Shown here: piece after piece, positions 1 to 8,681 of the stretch
How the letters are laid out: each line of letters begins with the position of its first letter
Numbering within the stretch: position 1 is the stretch's first letter
Assembly (NCBI GenBank): GCA_017617295.1
Contig: JAFZWN010000150.1
Coordinates: forward strand, 1-33,195
Length of the DNA stretch: 33,195 bases
Source: Clostridiales bacterium
Lineage (GTDB): Bacteria; Bacillota; Clostridia; Saccharofermentanales; Saccharofermentanaceae
Reading direction: 5' to 3'
Made by a program: the position numbers and the translations under genes
The notes under the pieces: model-generated
What the model saw: only the letters and a program-made list of their open reading frames with translations
Database searches by the model: none
What the model was told of the DNA's origin: nothing

Positions 1-543
1 ATCGCCGCCTCTTACTCCGAGCACTGCGACTGCTTCCATATCGGATACGGAAGAATTGAACAGATCTTCCTCTTCGGGAGTGACCTCAAAGGGATCGTCG
101 GAATCGGGATTGCTGAATATCTCTTCGTTTAAGGGGTTGCCGACGGAAACTCCGCTCACCGTCGTCTCCGGACCGAATTCGTAGTCGGATTCGCCGGATC
201 TTGAGGGACTGAACACTTTGATCCTGTATACTTCGGAACCCGAATAGGAAAGGAATCCCGCGTGTTCCATTATCACATAGTTGATACCATCTTCCGTCTC
301 ATAAGTCTTGAGAAGACATACGGGAACTCCGGCACACTCGTCTACTACCGAATAGGCAGAGTTATAAGCGGCGATCGCCTCGGCCGGCAGACTGCTTCCT
401 GAAGGTTCGGAAACGACCTCGTTAGCAGTTGTTTCCGGTGATCCTGATACTTCTTTTGACGAACTGCACGAAGCGGCTCCAAAGCAGAGCATCATTGCGG
501 CGAGAACAAGGGCTGTTGTTTTTGTTATCTTTATAGTCTTCAT
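1..543 (-). CDS. Secreted lipoprotein, C-terminus cut by the window edge
   Basis: The reading frame starts at the ATG complementary to 541-543 and stays open for 181 codons to position 1, so the C-terminus lies outside the window. A purine-rich AGGAAG ribosome binding site precedes the start. The first 26 residues are a lipoprotein signal peptide: basic residues, a hydrophobic core (ALVLAAMMLCFG) and the lipobox AASC with the lipidated Cys at 26. A Ser/Thr/Glu-rich linker follows, then a mixed domain with several Tyr and acidic residues. It should be exported and anchored to the outer face of the membrane. I do not recognise a family and give no function. It is divergent from the trp operon. 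Confidence 0.75.
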   Translation of the reverse strand, partial: MKTIKITKTTALVLAAMMLCFGAASCSSSKEVSGSPETTANEVVSEPSGSSLPAEAIAAYNSAYSVVDECAGVPVCLLKTYETEDGINYVIMEHAGFLSYSGSEVYRIKVFSPSRSGESDYEFGPETTVSGVSVGNPLNEEIFSNPDSDDPFEVTPEEEDLFNSSVSDMEAVAVLGVRGGD

Positions 544-640
544 TTCTTTATTTCTTCCTTTCGGTGGTTGATAGCTTTTTGCCTCTCTGCCATTAATGAC
601 GCAGGAATATACCGGCAGGTCGCAATTTTTCCTCAAAATG

Positions 641-670
641 TTGACAATCTGTTATTTTCAGTGCTATCAT
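641..670 (+). promoter_or_regulatory. Sigma-A promoter of the trp operon
   Basis: A perfect -35 box TTGACA (641-646) is followed after 18 nt by TATCAT (665-670), a 5/6 match to the -10 consensus. Transcription should begin near 677, just ahead of the T-box leader. It is the only good promoter upstream of trpE. Confidence 0.75.
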
Positions 671-676
671 TCCCCC

Positions 677-953
677 ATATAAACCTAAACCGTTGACGCG
701 GAGATAAAGGTGATGATGCTCCCACAGAGAGCCGGCGTTGCTGAGAGTCCGGTGGAAAACAAGTCATCAAATGGACCGCCGAGGGTGCAGTCAAATGCGA
801 ACCGCAAAGTATTCTGCAACGCGAGGGCATGCGTTACTTGCCGGGGATATGTTGGTATCCTGCTAAGTGCACAGACAGTCATGTGTTTGTGAATCAAGGT
901 GGCACCGCGAATTTATTCGTCCTTGACAGAAGAAGTTCTGTTGAGGATTTTTT
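677..953 (+). promoter_or_regulatory. T-box leader (tRNA-Trp sensing) of trpEGDCFBA
   Basis: The leader carries the conserved T-box GGTGGCACCGCG at 898-909. The bulge UGGC (900-903) can pair with a GCCA tRNA end, which fits tRNA-Trp with its G73 discriminator. The antiterminator base helix pairs TCAAGG (894-899) with CCTTGA (921-926). CCTTGA is also the left arm of the terminator at 920-953, so the two structures exclude each other. Stem I begins near 695, with a CCGG/CCGG-closed apical hairpin near 731-752. The likely specifier is TGG at 772-774 (context AAATGGACC), the Trp codon. Expected behaviour, known for the class: uncharged tRNA-Trp stabilises the antiterminator and turns the operon on; charged tRNA leaves the terminator to form. 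Stem I was folded only by eye. Confidence 0.92.
920..953 (+). terminator. T-box-controlled intrinsic terminator before trpE
   Basis: A 12-bp stem pairs 920-931 with 936-947 (TCCTTGACAGAA against TTCTGTTGAGGA, two G-U wobbles) around a GAAG loop, followed by six T at 948-953. Its left arm overlaps the 3' arm of the antiterminator. Confidence 0.88.
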
Positions 954-988
954 ATTTCCTCCGGAACAACAAGAAGGAGGAAAGAAAA

Positions 989-2455
989 ATGAAGATCTTA
1001 CCGCAGATCGAGACGGTCAGACAGTATGCAGAAGAAGGGGCTTACAGTTATATTCCGGTAAGTACCGAGATACTGTCGGACATAAAGACACCGATCGAAG
1101 TACTGAAGATCCTGAAGAACGTATCGACTCACTGCTATATGCTCGAGTCGATGGAGAACAACGAGAACCGCGGAAGATATACGTTCCTCGGGTTCGATCC
1201 CAAGCTCGATATCACCTGCTTAAACGGCGTGATGAAGGTCGGAGATGACGTCATAAAGACTGATGATCCCGGACAGGTCTTAAGAGGCATCCTGAGAGAT
1301 TACAAGAGCCCGAAGATCCCCGGTCTGCCCGCTTTTACGGGCGGACTCGTCGGTTATTTCTCGTACGATTACGTGAAATACGCCGAAAAGAGCCTCGATC
1401 TCGATGCCGAGGATAAGGAGGGTTTTCAGGATTTTGACCTTATGCTCTTTGACAAGGTCATCGCTTTCGACTATCTGATGCAGAAGATAATCCTTATCGT
1501 CAACATAAGGCTCGACGATGTCGATAATGAATATAAGAGAGCCGAAAAGGACCTTATGGATCTTATCGGTCTGATCAGGAACGGCAAGCCCGCAGAGGAG
1601 AAGCCCGGAAGGCTCAAGGGCGAGATCAAGCCCCTTTTCGGCAAGGAAGAGTTCTGCGATATGGTCCAAAAGGCCAGATATCACATTAAGGAAGGCGATA
1701 TCTTCCAGATCGTTCTTTCGAACCGTCTCGAAGCCGAATACGAGGGATCTCTTTTCAATGTCTACAGGCTCCTTCGAACGATCAATCCGTCCCCCTATAT
1801 GTTCTATTTCTCCGGGACCGACGTAGAAGTCGCGGGCGCATCTCCCGAGACACTGGTCAAGCTTGACGGCGATACTCTCTATACTTATCCTCTTGCGGGC
1901 ACGAGACCGCGCGGAAAGACTGAGGAAGAGGATCTGAAGCTCGAGGAGGAACTCCTCGCCGATCCCAAGGAGCTCGCGGAGCACAACATGCTCGTTGACC
2001 TCGGAAGGAACGACATTGGAAAGATAGCGAAGTTCGGAAGCGTATCAGTAAAGAACCTTCACTCGATCCTGCGCTTCTCCCACGTAATGCATATAGGTTC
2101 CACCGTAAAGGGAACCATCAGGGACGACCTTGATGCCATCGACGCTATCGATTCCATCCTTCCCGCGGGCACACTGTCGGGCGCCCCGAAGATCAGGGCA
2201 TGCCAGATCATAAACGAGCTCGAGAACAATAAGAGAGGGATCTACGGCGGAGCTATCGGATATATCGATTTCTCCGGCAATCTCGATACATGTATCGCCA
2301 TAAGGCTCGCATACAAAAAAGGCAACAAGGTATTCGTCAGATCGGGCGCGGGGATCGTCTATGATTCCGTTCCCGAGAAGGAATATCAGGAAACGATCAA
2401 TAAGGCTGCCGCTGTCATCAACGCGATAAGAGCGGCGGAAGACGAAGAGATGTGA
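989..2455 (+). CDS. trpE: Anthranilate synthase component I
   Basis: TrpE converts chorismate and ammonia (supplied by TrpG) to anthranilate, the first step of tryptophan synthesis. I place the start at 989 (MKILPQIET), 8 nt after AAGGAGG at 974-980. An in-frame ATG at 899 lies inside the T-box and is rejected. The protein is 488 aa, normal for the family. The N-terminal regulatory domain has YMLES at about residues 50-54, matching the LLES motif where tryptophan binds in characterised enzymes, so feedback inhibition is expected. The chorismate-binding half carries AGTRPRGKTEEED, LVDLGRNDIG, PAGTLSGAPKIRA and GGAIGYIDFSGNLDT. It is the first gene of a seven-gene operon, and trpG follows after 13 nt. 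Confidence 0.96.
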   Translation: MKILPQIETVRQYAEEGAYSYIPVSTEILSDIKTPIEVLKILKNVSTHCYMLESMENNENRGRYTFLGFDPKLDITCLNGVMKVGDDVIKTDDPGQVLRGILRDYKSPKIPGLPAFTGGLVGYFSYDYVKYAEKSLDLDAEDKEGFQDFDLMLFDKVIAFDYLMQKIILIVNIRLDDVDNEYKRAEKDLMDLIGLIRNGKPAEEKPGRLKGEIKPLFGKEEFCDMVQKARYHIKEGDIFQIVLSNRLEAEYEGSLFNVYRLLRTINPSPYMFYFSGTDVEVAGASPETLVKLDGDTLYTYPLAGTRPRGKTEEEDLKLEEELLADPKELAEHNMLVDLGRNDIGKIAKFGSVSVKNLHSILRFSHVMHIGSTVKGTIRDDLDAIDAIDSILPAGTLSGAPKIRACQIINELENNKRGIYGGAIGYIDFSGNLDTCIAIRLAYKKGNKVFVRSGAGIVYDSVPEKEYQETINKAAAVINAIRAAEDEEM

Positions 2456-2468
2456 GGAGGGAAAGAGA

Positions 2469-3056
2469 ATGGTACTTCTGATAGACAACTACGACAGCTT
2501 TTCCTATAACCTCTATCAGCTCATCGGTTCCGTCGAGCCTGATATCAAGGTGATCAGAAATGACGAGATGACGGTTGAGCAGATCGATGAACTGGCGCCC
2601 GATGCGATCGTCATATCACCCGGTCCCGGAAGGCCCGAGGATGCCGGAGTATGTATCGACGTCATTAAAAAGCTCGGCGACAGGTATCCGATCTTAGGCG
2701 TGTGCCTGGGACATCAGGCGATCTGCGCGGCATACGGTGCCACCGTTACTTATGCGAAGGAACTCATGCACGGCAAGCAGTCGGTAATAACGGTATATAG
2801 CGACTGCGATCTCTTTAACGGACTGTTCGTCGCGGTCCCCGTGGCACGTTACCATTCCCTTGCCGCGGATCCCGATACGATGCCTGAGGAACTCAAGGTC
2901 ACGGCGGTGACGGATGACGGCGAGGTAATGGCCGTAAAGCACAGGGACTATCAGGTATACGGAGTTCAGTTCCATCCCGAATCCATAATGACACCTGACG
3001 GAAAAACCATGATGGAAAACTTTATCACAATAGCAAAGAACATGAGGAGGACATGA
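2469..3056 (+). CDS. trpG: Anthranilate synthase component II (glutamine amidotransferase)
   Basis: TrpG releases ammonia from glutamine for TrpE. The 195-aa protein is a class I glutamine amidotransferase with the complete catalytic triad: nucleophile Cys79 in GVCLGHQ, and His169 and Glu171 in HPES. The oxyanion-side motif [11 protein letters not shown] is at about 50-60. It stands alone and is not fused to TrpD. The start is preceded by GAGGAGGGAAAG in the gap after trpE. The stop overlaps the region of the trpD start, so the two are probably translationally coupled. The same family includes PabA, and a dual role in folate synthesis is possible but cannot be seen here. Confidence 0.95.
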   Translation: MVLLIDNYDSFSYNLYQLIGSVEPDIKVIRNDEMTVEQIDELAPDAIVISPGPGRPEDAGVCIDVIKKLGDRYPILGVCLGHQAICAAYGATVTYAKELMHGKQSVITVYSDCDLFNGLFVAVPVARYHSLAADPDTMPEELKVTAVTDDGEVMAVKHRDYQVYGVQFHPESIMTPDGKTMMENFITIAKNMRRT

Positions 3057-3058
3057 TC

Positions 3059-4081
3059 ATGATCAAGGAAGCAATCGTTAAGATAGTAAACAAAGAGGAT
3101 CTCACATACGATGAGGCCTATTCGGTAATGAACGAGATAATGAACGGCGAGACGACGCAGACTCAGAATGCCGCGTTCCTCGCAGCTCTTTCCACCAAGA
3201 GCGCCAAGGCCGAGACCACCGAAGAGATCGCCGGCTGTGCCGCAGCCATGCGCGATCACGCCGTGAAAGTTGATACGGGAATGGATATCTTCGAGATCGT
3301 CGGAACGGGCGGAGACAATGCGCACAGCTTCAATATCTCCACGGTATCCGCCATCGTGGCGGCATCCGCAGGCGTTAAGGTCGCCAAGCACGGTAACCGT
3401 GCCGCATCTTCCAAGTGCGGAACGGCCGACTGCCTCGAGGCGCTCGGAGTCAATATCGCCCAGAGTCCTGAACTCTGCGTTAAGCTCCTTAACGAAGTCG
3501 GAATGTGCTTCTTCTTCGCACAGAAATACCATACATCGATGAAGTATGTCGGTGCGATCCGTAAGGAGCTCGGCGTAAGGACGGTATTCAATATCCTCGG
3601 TCCCCTGACCAATCCCGGTTCTCCCAGGATGCAGCTCCTCGGCGTTTACGACGAATATCTCATGGAGCCTCTTGCGAGAGTACTTATGTCCCTGGGCGTT
3701 AAGCGCGGAATGGTAGTTTACGGTCAGGATAAGCTCGACGAGATATCGCTTTCCGCTCCCACCAGCATCTGCGAGTTCAAGGACGGCTGGTTCAAGACTT
3801 ATACGATAACTCCCGAGCAGTTCGGATTCGAGCGCTGTACAAAGGATGACCTGAAGGGCGGTTCCCCCGAAGAGAATGCGGCCATCGCCAGAGACATCCT
3901 CGGAGGAGCCAAGGGACACAAGAGAAACACTGTCCTTCTCAATGCCGGCGCATCGCTCTATATCGCGGGCAAGGCCGAGACATTCGAGGACGGCATCAAG
4001 CTCGCCGCTGATCAGATCGATTCCGGCAAGGCTTTGGAAACACTCGAAAAGCTCATTAAAGTGAGTAACGAAGAGGTCTGA
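3059..4081 (+). CDS. trpD: Anthranilate phosphoribosyltransferase
   Basis: TrpD joins anthranilate to PRPP, giving phosphoribosylanthranilate. Two in-frame ATGs occur, at 3053 and 3059. I choose 3059 because GAGGAGG (3044-3050) is 8 nt before it but only 2 nt before 3053. The 340-aa protein has the small helical N-terminal domain, the glycine-rich PRPP loop GTGGDN (about 82-87), FNIST (91-95), [12 protein letters not shown] (about 110-121) and NILGPLTNP. Length and motifs are typical. It lies two bases downstream of the trpG stop and ends one base before the trpC start. Confidence 0.95.
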   Translation: MIKEAIVKIVNKEDLTYDEAYSVMNEIMNGETTQTQNAAFLAALSTKSAKAETTEEIAGCAAAMRDHAVKVDTGMDIFEIVGTGGDNAHSFNISTVSAIVAASAGVKVAKHGNRAASSKCGTADCLEALGVNIAQSPELCVKLLNEVGMCFFFAQKYHTSMKYVGAIRKELGVRTVFNILGPLTNPGSPRMQLLGVYDEYLMEPLARVLMSLGVKRGMVVYGQDKLDEISLSAPTSICEFKDGWFKTYTITPEQFGFERCTKDDLKGGSPEENAAIARDILGGAKGHKRNTVLLNAGASLYIAGKAETFEDGIKLAADQIDSGKALETLEKLIKVSNEEV

Positions 4082-4082
4082 T

Positions 4083-4865
4083 ATGACGATCCTTGACGAA
4101 CTTGCCTCTTATGCAAAAGTTAGGACTGAAGAAGCGAAGGGAAAGATCAGCCTTTCTGACATGAGGAAGATGTCTTCCGATGTTCCTTCGAAGGAGTTCG
4201 CTTTCGAAAAGGCCCTTCGCAAGGACCGAATCGCATTCATCTGCGAATGCAAGAAGGCATCTCCTTCCAAGGGTCTGATCGCCCCCGAGTTTGACTATCT
4301 TAAGATCGCAAAGGAATACGAAGATGCAGGTGCGGATTGTATATCCGTTCTGACAGAACCCAAGTGGTTCCTTGGCAGCAATGATTATCTAAAGGAGATA
4401 GCGTCTTCCGTCAAGATCCCATGCATCAGGAAAGATTTTACGGTGGACGAGTATATGATCTACGAGGCAAATGTCCTCGGAGCATCTGCGGTACTTCTAA
4501 TCTGCTCTATCTTGTCCAAACAGCAGCTTTCCGAATACAAGGCTATCTGCGACGAGATCGGCCTCTCCGCCCTGGTCGAGACGCACGATGAGGATGAGGT
4601 CTTCATGGCTGCGGAAGCGGGCGCGAGGATCATTGGAGTAAACAACAGAAACCTTAAGGATTTTACTGTCGATGTGGGTAACAGCGGAGCCCTTAAGAAG
4701 TATGTTCCCGAAGGGACCGTTTTCGTTGCCGAGAGCGGCATAAAGACGCACGACGACATAAGGGCTCTCCGTGAGGCGGGTACTGATGCGGTGCTCGTCG
4801 GCGAGACTCTCATGAGAGCTCCTGACAAGAAGAAAATGCTCCGGGAGCTCAGAGGTGATCTGTGA
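4083..4865 (+). CDS. trpC: Indole-3-glycerol phosphate synthase
   Basis: TrpC closes the indole ring, turning carboxyphenylamino-deoxyribulose phosphate into indole-3-glycerol phosphate. The 260-aa beta/alpha barrel has the signature FICECKKASPSKG at about 53-64 (Glu55 and Lys57), the catalytic-type lysine in CIRKDF (Lys117), GVNNRNLKDF, and the phosphate-binding end AESGI...VGETLM. It is a single-function enzyme, with trpF a separate gene, unlike the E. coli TrpCF fusion. The ATG lies one base after the trpD stop, with a GAAGAGG ribosome binding site inside trpD. Confidence 0.95.
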   Translation: MTILDELASYAKVRTEEAKGKISLSDMRKMSSDVPSKEFAFEKALRKDRIAFICECKKASPSKGLIAPEFDYLKIAKEYEDAGADCISVLTEPKWFLGSNDYLKEIASSVKIPCIRKDFTVDEYMIYEANVLGASAVLLICSILSKQQLSEYKAICDEIGLSALVETHDEDEVFMAAEAGARIIGVNNRNLKDFTVDVGNSGALKKYVPEGTVFVAESGIKTHDDIRALREAGTDAVLVGETLMRAPDKKKMLRELRGDL

Positions 4866-5470
4866 CAAAGGTTAAGTTCTGCGGCATGATGCGCGAGGAA
4901 GATATCAAGGCGGTAAACGAGCTTGGGCCCGATTACGTCGGATTTATCTTCGCGCCGAAGAGCAGAAGATACATAAGCCCCGAGACTGCTGCCGCATTTA
5001 AGAAGATGCTCCGCCCGGACATCAAGGCGGTCGGCGTCTTCGTAAACGCGGATATGAAGGATATCTTAAGACTCCTGGACGAAGGCGTGATCGACATGGC
5101 TCAGCTTCACGGAAGCGAGGACGATGAATATATCAAGACCTTAAAGAGATCAAGCGGAAAGGCGGTCATAAAGGCATTCGGCATAGGAGGCAGGAAAGAC
5201 GTTTTAGAGGCGGTCTCCTCTCCGGCCGATATCATACTCCTGGACACACCGGGAGGCGGCACCGGAAAGGGATTCGACAGAAAGCTTATTGCAGATCTTG
5301 ATATTCCGTATATACTTGCAGGCGGGCTCACTGTCGATAATGTCAGTTCACTCATAACGGAACTTCACCCCTTCGGGGTCGACGTGAGCTCGGGCATCGA
5401 GACGGACGGAGCCAAGGACAAAGATAAGATGAAAGCATTTATGAAAGAAATAAGGAGAGAGGCAAAGTGA
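4862..5470 (+). CDS. trpF: Phosphoribosylanthranilate isomerase
   Basis: TrpF catalyses the Amadori rearrangement of phosphoribosylanthranilate, the step between TrpD and TrpC. The start is GTG at 4862, overlapping the trpC stop by four bases (GTGA), with GAGGTGAT upstream; tight translational coupling is likely. The 202-aa barrel has the general-base cysteine Cys7 in KFCG, the general-acid aspartate Asp128 in [20 protein letters not shown] and the phosphate-binding [10 protein letters not shown]. Length is typical. Confidence 0.95.
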   Translation: MTKVKFCGMMREEDIKAVNELGPDYVGFIFAPKSRRYISPETAAAFKKMLRPDIKAVGVFVNADMKDILRLLDEGVIDMAQLHGSEDDEYIKTLKRSSGKAVIKAFGIGGRKDVLEAVSSPADIILLDTPGGGTGKGFDRKLIADLDIPYILAGGLTVDNVSSLITELHPFGVDVSSGIETDGAKDKDKMKAFMKEIRREAK

Positions 5471-6657
5471 CAAACATAAAAGGAAGATTCGGCATACACG
5501 GCGGACAGTACATCCCCGAGACACTCATGAATGCCGTCATCGAGCTGCAGGAGGCTTACGATCACTATAAGAACGATCCGGAGTTCAATAAGGAACTCAG
5601 CGATCTTTTCAATGAATATGCGAACAGGCCCTCAAGGCTCTACTACGCAAAGAAGATGACCGAGGATCTCGGAGGCGCGAAGATCTATCTCAAGAGAGAG
5701 GATCTGAACCACACGGGCGCTCACAAGGTCAATAACGTATTGGGTCAGGCGCTCCTTGCAAAGAAGATGGGCAAGACGCGTCTCATCGCGGAGACCGGAG
5801 CAGGACAGCACGGCGTTGCGACTGCAACGGCTGCCGCTTTGTTCGGAATGGAATGCGTAGTCTTCATGGGCGAAGAGGATACCAAGAGACAGGCGCTCAA
5901 CGTATACAGGATGAGGCTTCTCGGAGCCACGGTCATTCCCGTGACAAGCGGCACCGCAACACTCAAGGACGCAGTATCCGAAGCAATGCGCGAATGGACA
6001 AAGAGGATCTCCGATACGCACTACTGCCTCGGCTCCGTTATGGGCCCACACCCGTTCCCCACGATCGTACGTGATTTCCAATCCGTGATCTCCAAGGAGA
6101 TAAAGGAGCAGATGCTGCAGAAGGAGGGAAGGCTTCCCGACGCCGTTTTGGCATGTGTCGGAGGAGGCTCCAACGCCATCGGTTCCTTCTATCACTTTAT
6201 CGATGATAAGGATGTTGCCCTTATAGGATGCGAGGCAGCCGGAAGAGGCATCGATACATTTGAGACGGCAGCCACGATGAACACGGGTAAGATCGGTATC
6301 TTTCACGGGATGAAGTCTTATTTCTGTCAGGACGAATACGGTCAGATCGCTCCGGTCTATTCGATCTCCGCAGGACTAGATTATCCCGGAGTCGGACCCG
6401 AGCACGCATACCTTCATGATATCGGAAGAGCGCAGTATGTGCCGGTCACGGACGAAGAGGCGGTCAATGCTTTCGAATATCTGTCAAGGACAGAGGGCAT
6501 AATCCCCGCTATCGAGTCATCACACGCGGTGGCACACGCCATGAAGATCGCGCCGGAGATGAGTAAGGATAAGATAATCGTCATCACGATCTCCGGAAGA
6601 GGCGACAAGGACTGTGCCGCCATAGCAAGATACAGGGGGGAAGATATCCATGAGTAA
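5467..6657 (+). CDS. trpB: Tryptophan synthase beta chain
   Basis: TrpB condenses indole with serine using pyridoxal phosphate. It starts with GTG at 5467, again a GTGA overlap with the preceding stop, after GGAGAGG. The 396-aa chain has the PLP Schiff-base lysine Lys87 in HTGAHKVNN, the catalytic Glu109 in [13 protein letters not shown], and the phosphate-binding glycine loop GGGSNAIG. Residue numbers match the Salmonella enzyme exactly at Lys87 and Glu109. It is the classical TrpB1 form, not the longer TrpB2. It overlaps trpA by 8 nt, as expected for an obligate alpha/beta complex. Confidence 0.96.
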   Translation: MTNIKGRFGIHGGQYIPETLMNAVIELQEAYDHYKNDPEFNKELSDLFNEYANRPSRLYYAKKMTEDLGGAKIYLKREDLNHTGAHKVNNVLGQALLAKKMGKTRLIAETGAGQHGVATATAAALFGMECVVFMGEEDTKRQALNVYRMRLLGATVIPVTSGTATLKDAVSEAMREWTKRISDTHYCLGSVMGPHPFPTIVRDFQSVISKEIKEQMLQKEGRLPDAVLACVGGGSNAIGSFYHFIDDKDVALIGCEAAGRGIDTFETAATMNTGKIGIFHGMKSYFCQDEYGQIAPVYSISAGLDYPGVGPEHAYLHDIGRAQYVPVTDEEAVNAFEYLSRTEGIIPAIESSHAVAHAMKIAPEMSKDKIIVITISGRGDKDCAAIARYRGEDIHE

Positions 6658-7423
6658 TATAAGCAAAGCATTCGCAAACGGTAAGGCATTCATACCGTTC
6701 ATAACATGCGGCGATCCCGATACCGACACGACATACAGGGCCGTTTTGGAAGCGGTCGCAAAAGGTGCCGATCTTATCGAGCTTGGCATCCCGTTCTCCG
6801 ACCCCACCGCAGAAGGACCCGTTATCCAGAGTGCTAACGTAAGGGCTCTTTCCGGAGGCATCACGACGGACGATGTTTTTGCCCTGGTCGAAAAGCTTCG
6901 GGAAGACGTTACCATCCCGCTTGTCTTCATGACATACGCCAATGTCGTCTTCTCATATGGTCCTGACCGCTTCATGCAAAGATGCGCCGGCGTCGGTATC
7001 GACGGCATCATAATCCCGGATATCCCTTATGAGGAGAAGGAGGAGTTCGAGCCTTACTGCAAAGCATGCGGCGTGGATCTTATCTCCATGATAGCTCCCA
7101 CTTCGGAAGGCAGGATCAAGGAGATAGCATCGCAGGCATCAGGCTTTATCTATCTTGTATCCAGCCTCGGCGTTACGGGCGAGAGAACGTCTTTCGCAAG
7201 CGGTCTGGAGGAGATCGTAAATACCATACGCGAAGTGACGGACGTCCCCTGCGCGATCGGATTCGGAATAAGTAATCCCGATCAGGCAAAGGCAATGGCG
7301 GATATAAGCGACGGCGCGATCGTCGGTTCGGCGATAATAAAGATCCTCGCCTCTGACGGCAGGGACGCCCCGGAGAAGATCGGAGAGTTCGTTAAGTCGA
7401 TGAAGGACGCGATCAGAGCTTAA
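6650..7423 (+). CDS. trpA: Tryptophan synthase alpha chain
   Basis: TrpA splits indole-3-glycerol phosphate and passes indole to TrpB. The 257-aa barrel has FITCGDPD, the catalytic glutamate Glu44 in [10 protein letters not shown], the [10 protein letters not shown] loop and the phosphate-binding GFGIS and GSAI segments. The second catalytic acid, Asp60 in Salmonella (motif LADGP), is glutamate here (Glu55, motif TAEGP). Function is still likely because every other motif is intact and the operon is complete. It is the last gene; the stop at 7421-7423 is 48 nt before the operon terminator. Confidence 0.94.
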   Translation: MSNISKAFANGKAFIPFITCGDPDTDTTYRAVLEAVAKGADLIELGIPFSDPTAEGPVIQSANVRALSGGITTDDVFALVEKLREDVTIPLVFMTYANVVFSYGPDRFMQRCAGVGIDGIIIPDIPYEEKEEFEPYCKACGVDLISMIAPTSEGRIKEIASQASGFIYLVSSLGVTGERTSFASGLEEIVNTIREVTDVPCAIGFGISNPDQAKAMADISDGAIVGSAIIKILASDGRDAPEKIGEFVKSMKDAIRA

Positions 7424-7445
7424 AAACCTTTGTGTCAAAAATATC

Positions 7446-7466
7446 CTGACACCGCACCGGTGTCAG
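7446..7466 (-). terminator. Perfect hairpin, candidate leftward terminator
   Basis: CTGACACCG (7446-7454) and CGGTGTCAG (7458-7466) form a perfect 9-bp stem with a 3-nt loop. Read on the minus strand it is followed after GATA by five T (complement of about 7437-7441). It would therefore end leftward transcription, facing the trp terminator next to it. Rightward there is no T run directly after it. Confidence 0.5.
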
Positions 7467-7645
7467 TGCAGACTCGTGTCATAGATATTTATGGCACGAG
7501 TTTTTTTATAGATCTGTCTGAAGCTGATAAGAAGATAAGCGATCTTGAGAAGTTCCTCGTTTGCCTCTTTCAGCTCCCTGTTCTTACGGACCGGAGTATC
7601 CCTACTGCGGAAAGTGACACCCGTCTTGCCCGGCAATGACAAATG
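7463..7645 (-). pseudogene. Coding-looking frame without ATG start; probable gene remnant
   Basis: On the minus strand a frame is open from 7645 to a TGA at 7463-7465. It has no ATG or GTG start; only TTG codons at 7642 or 7636 (reading leftward) are possible. The peptide of about 59 residues contains RKNRELKEANEELLKIAY, an amphipathic, coil-like helix, followed by a basic tail. Codon choice (GAG, AAG, CTT/CTC, ATC, AGA/AGG) matches the real genes here. The frame ends at the leftward hairpin at 7446-7466. I see no family. It may be the end of a truncated gene or a TTG-started small protein; chance is possible. Confidence 0.35.
7472..7507 (+). terminator. Rho-independent terminator of the trp operon
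   Basis: ACTCGTGTCAT (7472-7482) pairs with ATGGCACGAGT (7491-7501), one G-U pair and an 8-nt loop, followed by a run of seven T (7501-7507). It is the only strong rightward terminator after trpA. Confidence 0.88.
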
Positions 7646-7649
7646 TCAC

Positions 7650-7679
7650 TTGTGAGAGAGGACCGTTTTTACGGATAAT
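7650..7679 (+). promoter_or_regulatory. Candidate promoter of the ABC-2 exporter operon with upstream inverted repeat
   Basis: TTGTGA (7650-7655) is followed after 18 nt by GATAAT (7674-7679). A perfect 8-bp inverted repeat, AAGTGACA (7612-7619) and TGTCACTT (7644-7651), lies just upstream and its right arm touches the -35 box, a plausible place for an activator or repressor. There is no experimental support. Confidence 0.45.
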
Positions 7680-7721
7680 CTGGTCATAAAGAAAACAACG
7701 GAAAAAGGACGGTTTACGAAA

Positions 7722-8663
7722 ATGGCTGAGATCTTAAAAGTAACAGACCTGGTCAAGAGGTATAAGGAACTGATCGCTCTGGATCATTTTGATATGAGCG
7801 TCAACGAGGGAGAGATATTCGGACTGCTCGGCCCCAACGGATCGGGAAAGTCGACATGCATCAACTGCATCATGTCGCTCCTTACGTACGACAAGGGATC
7901 GATAAAGATCTTCGGTAAGGAGATGAGTCCCAAGGAATACGATATCAAGTCGAAGATCGGTATCGTTCCCCAGGATGTGGCTGTGTACGATTCACTGACC
8001 GTTTATGAGAACATCGACTTCTTCTGCGGGCTTTATATAACGGATAAGGAGAAGAGAAAGAAGTATGTTCAGGAAGCGATCGACTTCGTGGCACTTAATG
8101 ACTTCGTCAAGTTCAAGCCCAAGAAGCTCTCGGGCGGTCTTAAGAGAAGACTGAATATTGCCTGCGGCATTGCCCACAAGCCGAAGCTGATCTTCTTCGA
8201 TGAGCCTACGGTGGCGGTAGATCCGCAGAGCAGGAACAAGATACTTGAGGGCATCGAGCAGCTCCGTAAGGGCGGTGCCACGATAATCTATACTTCCCAC
8301 TACATGGAGGAGGTCGAGCAGCTCTGTGACCGCGTCCTCATCATCGACAAGGGCCACACGATCGCGGAAGGCACCATCGATGAGCTCAAGGGCATGATCA
8401 AGAAGAGCGAGATCATAACCATAGAGGCATCGGGGGTCGATGAGAAGGATATAGAGGCAGTAAGGGAGCTTCCCAATGTATACAGCGTCGATTATAAGGA
8501 CAATTGCCTGAAGGTCGAAGCGGGATCGGGTAAACACAACGTTATCGATATCGTGAATATCCTTCAGGATAAGGGATACAGGATGAAGAAGATCTTCTCG
8601 GAGCAGCCGACACTGAACGATGTGTTCCTGGAACTGACCGGCAAGCAGCTTCGCGACGAGTGA
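7722..8663 (+). CDS. ABC-2 type exporter ATPase (LnrL/YfiL-like)
   Basis: This is the energy-supplying subunit of an export ABC transporter. The 313-aa protein has Walker A GPNGSGKS (37-44), Q-loop VPQD (82-85), signature LSGGLKRR (136-143), Walker B LIFFDE (156-161) and an H-loop in TSHYMEE. The C-terminal 90 residues look like the extension seen in drug and bacteriocin exporter ATPases (DUF4162 type). It heads a compact operon with two permeases and a two-component system, the gene content of the linearmycin-resistance LnrJK-LMN system of Bacillus. Substrate is unknown; amphiphilic antibiotics or lipids are reasonable guesses. The ribosome binding site is modest (AAAAAGGACGG). Confidence 0.88.
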   Translation: MAEILKVTDLVKRYKELIALDHFDMSVNEGEIFGLLGPNGSGKSTCINCIMSLLTYDKGSIKIFGKEMSPKEYDIKSKIGIVPQDVAVYDSLTVYENIDFFCGLYITDKEKRKKYVQEAIDFVALNDFVKFKPKKLSGGLKRRLNIACGIAHKPKLIFFDEPTVAVDPQSRNKILEGIEQLRKGGATIIYTSHYMEEVEQLCDRVLIIDKGHTIAEGTIDELKGMIKKSEIITIEASGVDEKDIEAVRELPNVYSVDYKDNCLKVEAGSGKHNVIDIVNILQDKGYRMKKIFSEQPTLNDVFLELTGKQLRDE

Positions 8664-8681
8664 TAAGGAGAGATAAAGGAT

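Noticed and set aside
899..988. Upstream in-frame ATG for trpE at 899
   Set aside because: It lies inside the T-box and terminator and lacks a ribosome binding site; AAGGAGG fits the ATG at 989.
829..1248. Open frame of 139 codons across the trp leader and the start of trpE
   Set aside because: It overlaps the T-box and trpE in another frame, with no ribosome binding site and no recognisable protein; not a leader peptide.
3053..3058. Earlier trpD ATG at 3053
   Set aside because: Only 2 nt from the ribosome binding site, too close for initiation.
2966..3919. Open frame of 317 codons opposite trpD
   Set aside because: It is the antisense shadow of a well-conserved gene, a common effect of the codon bias here.
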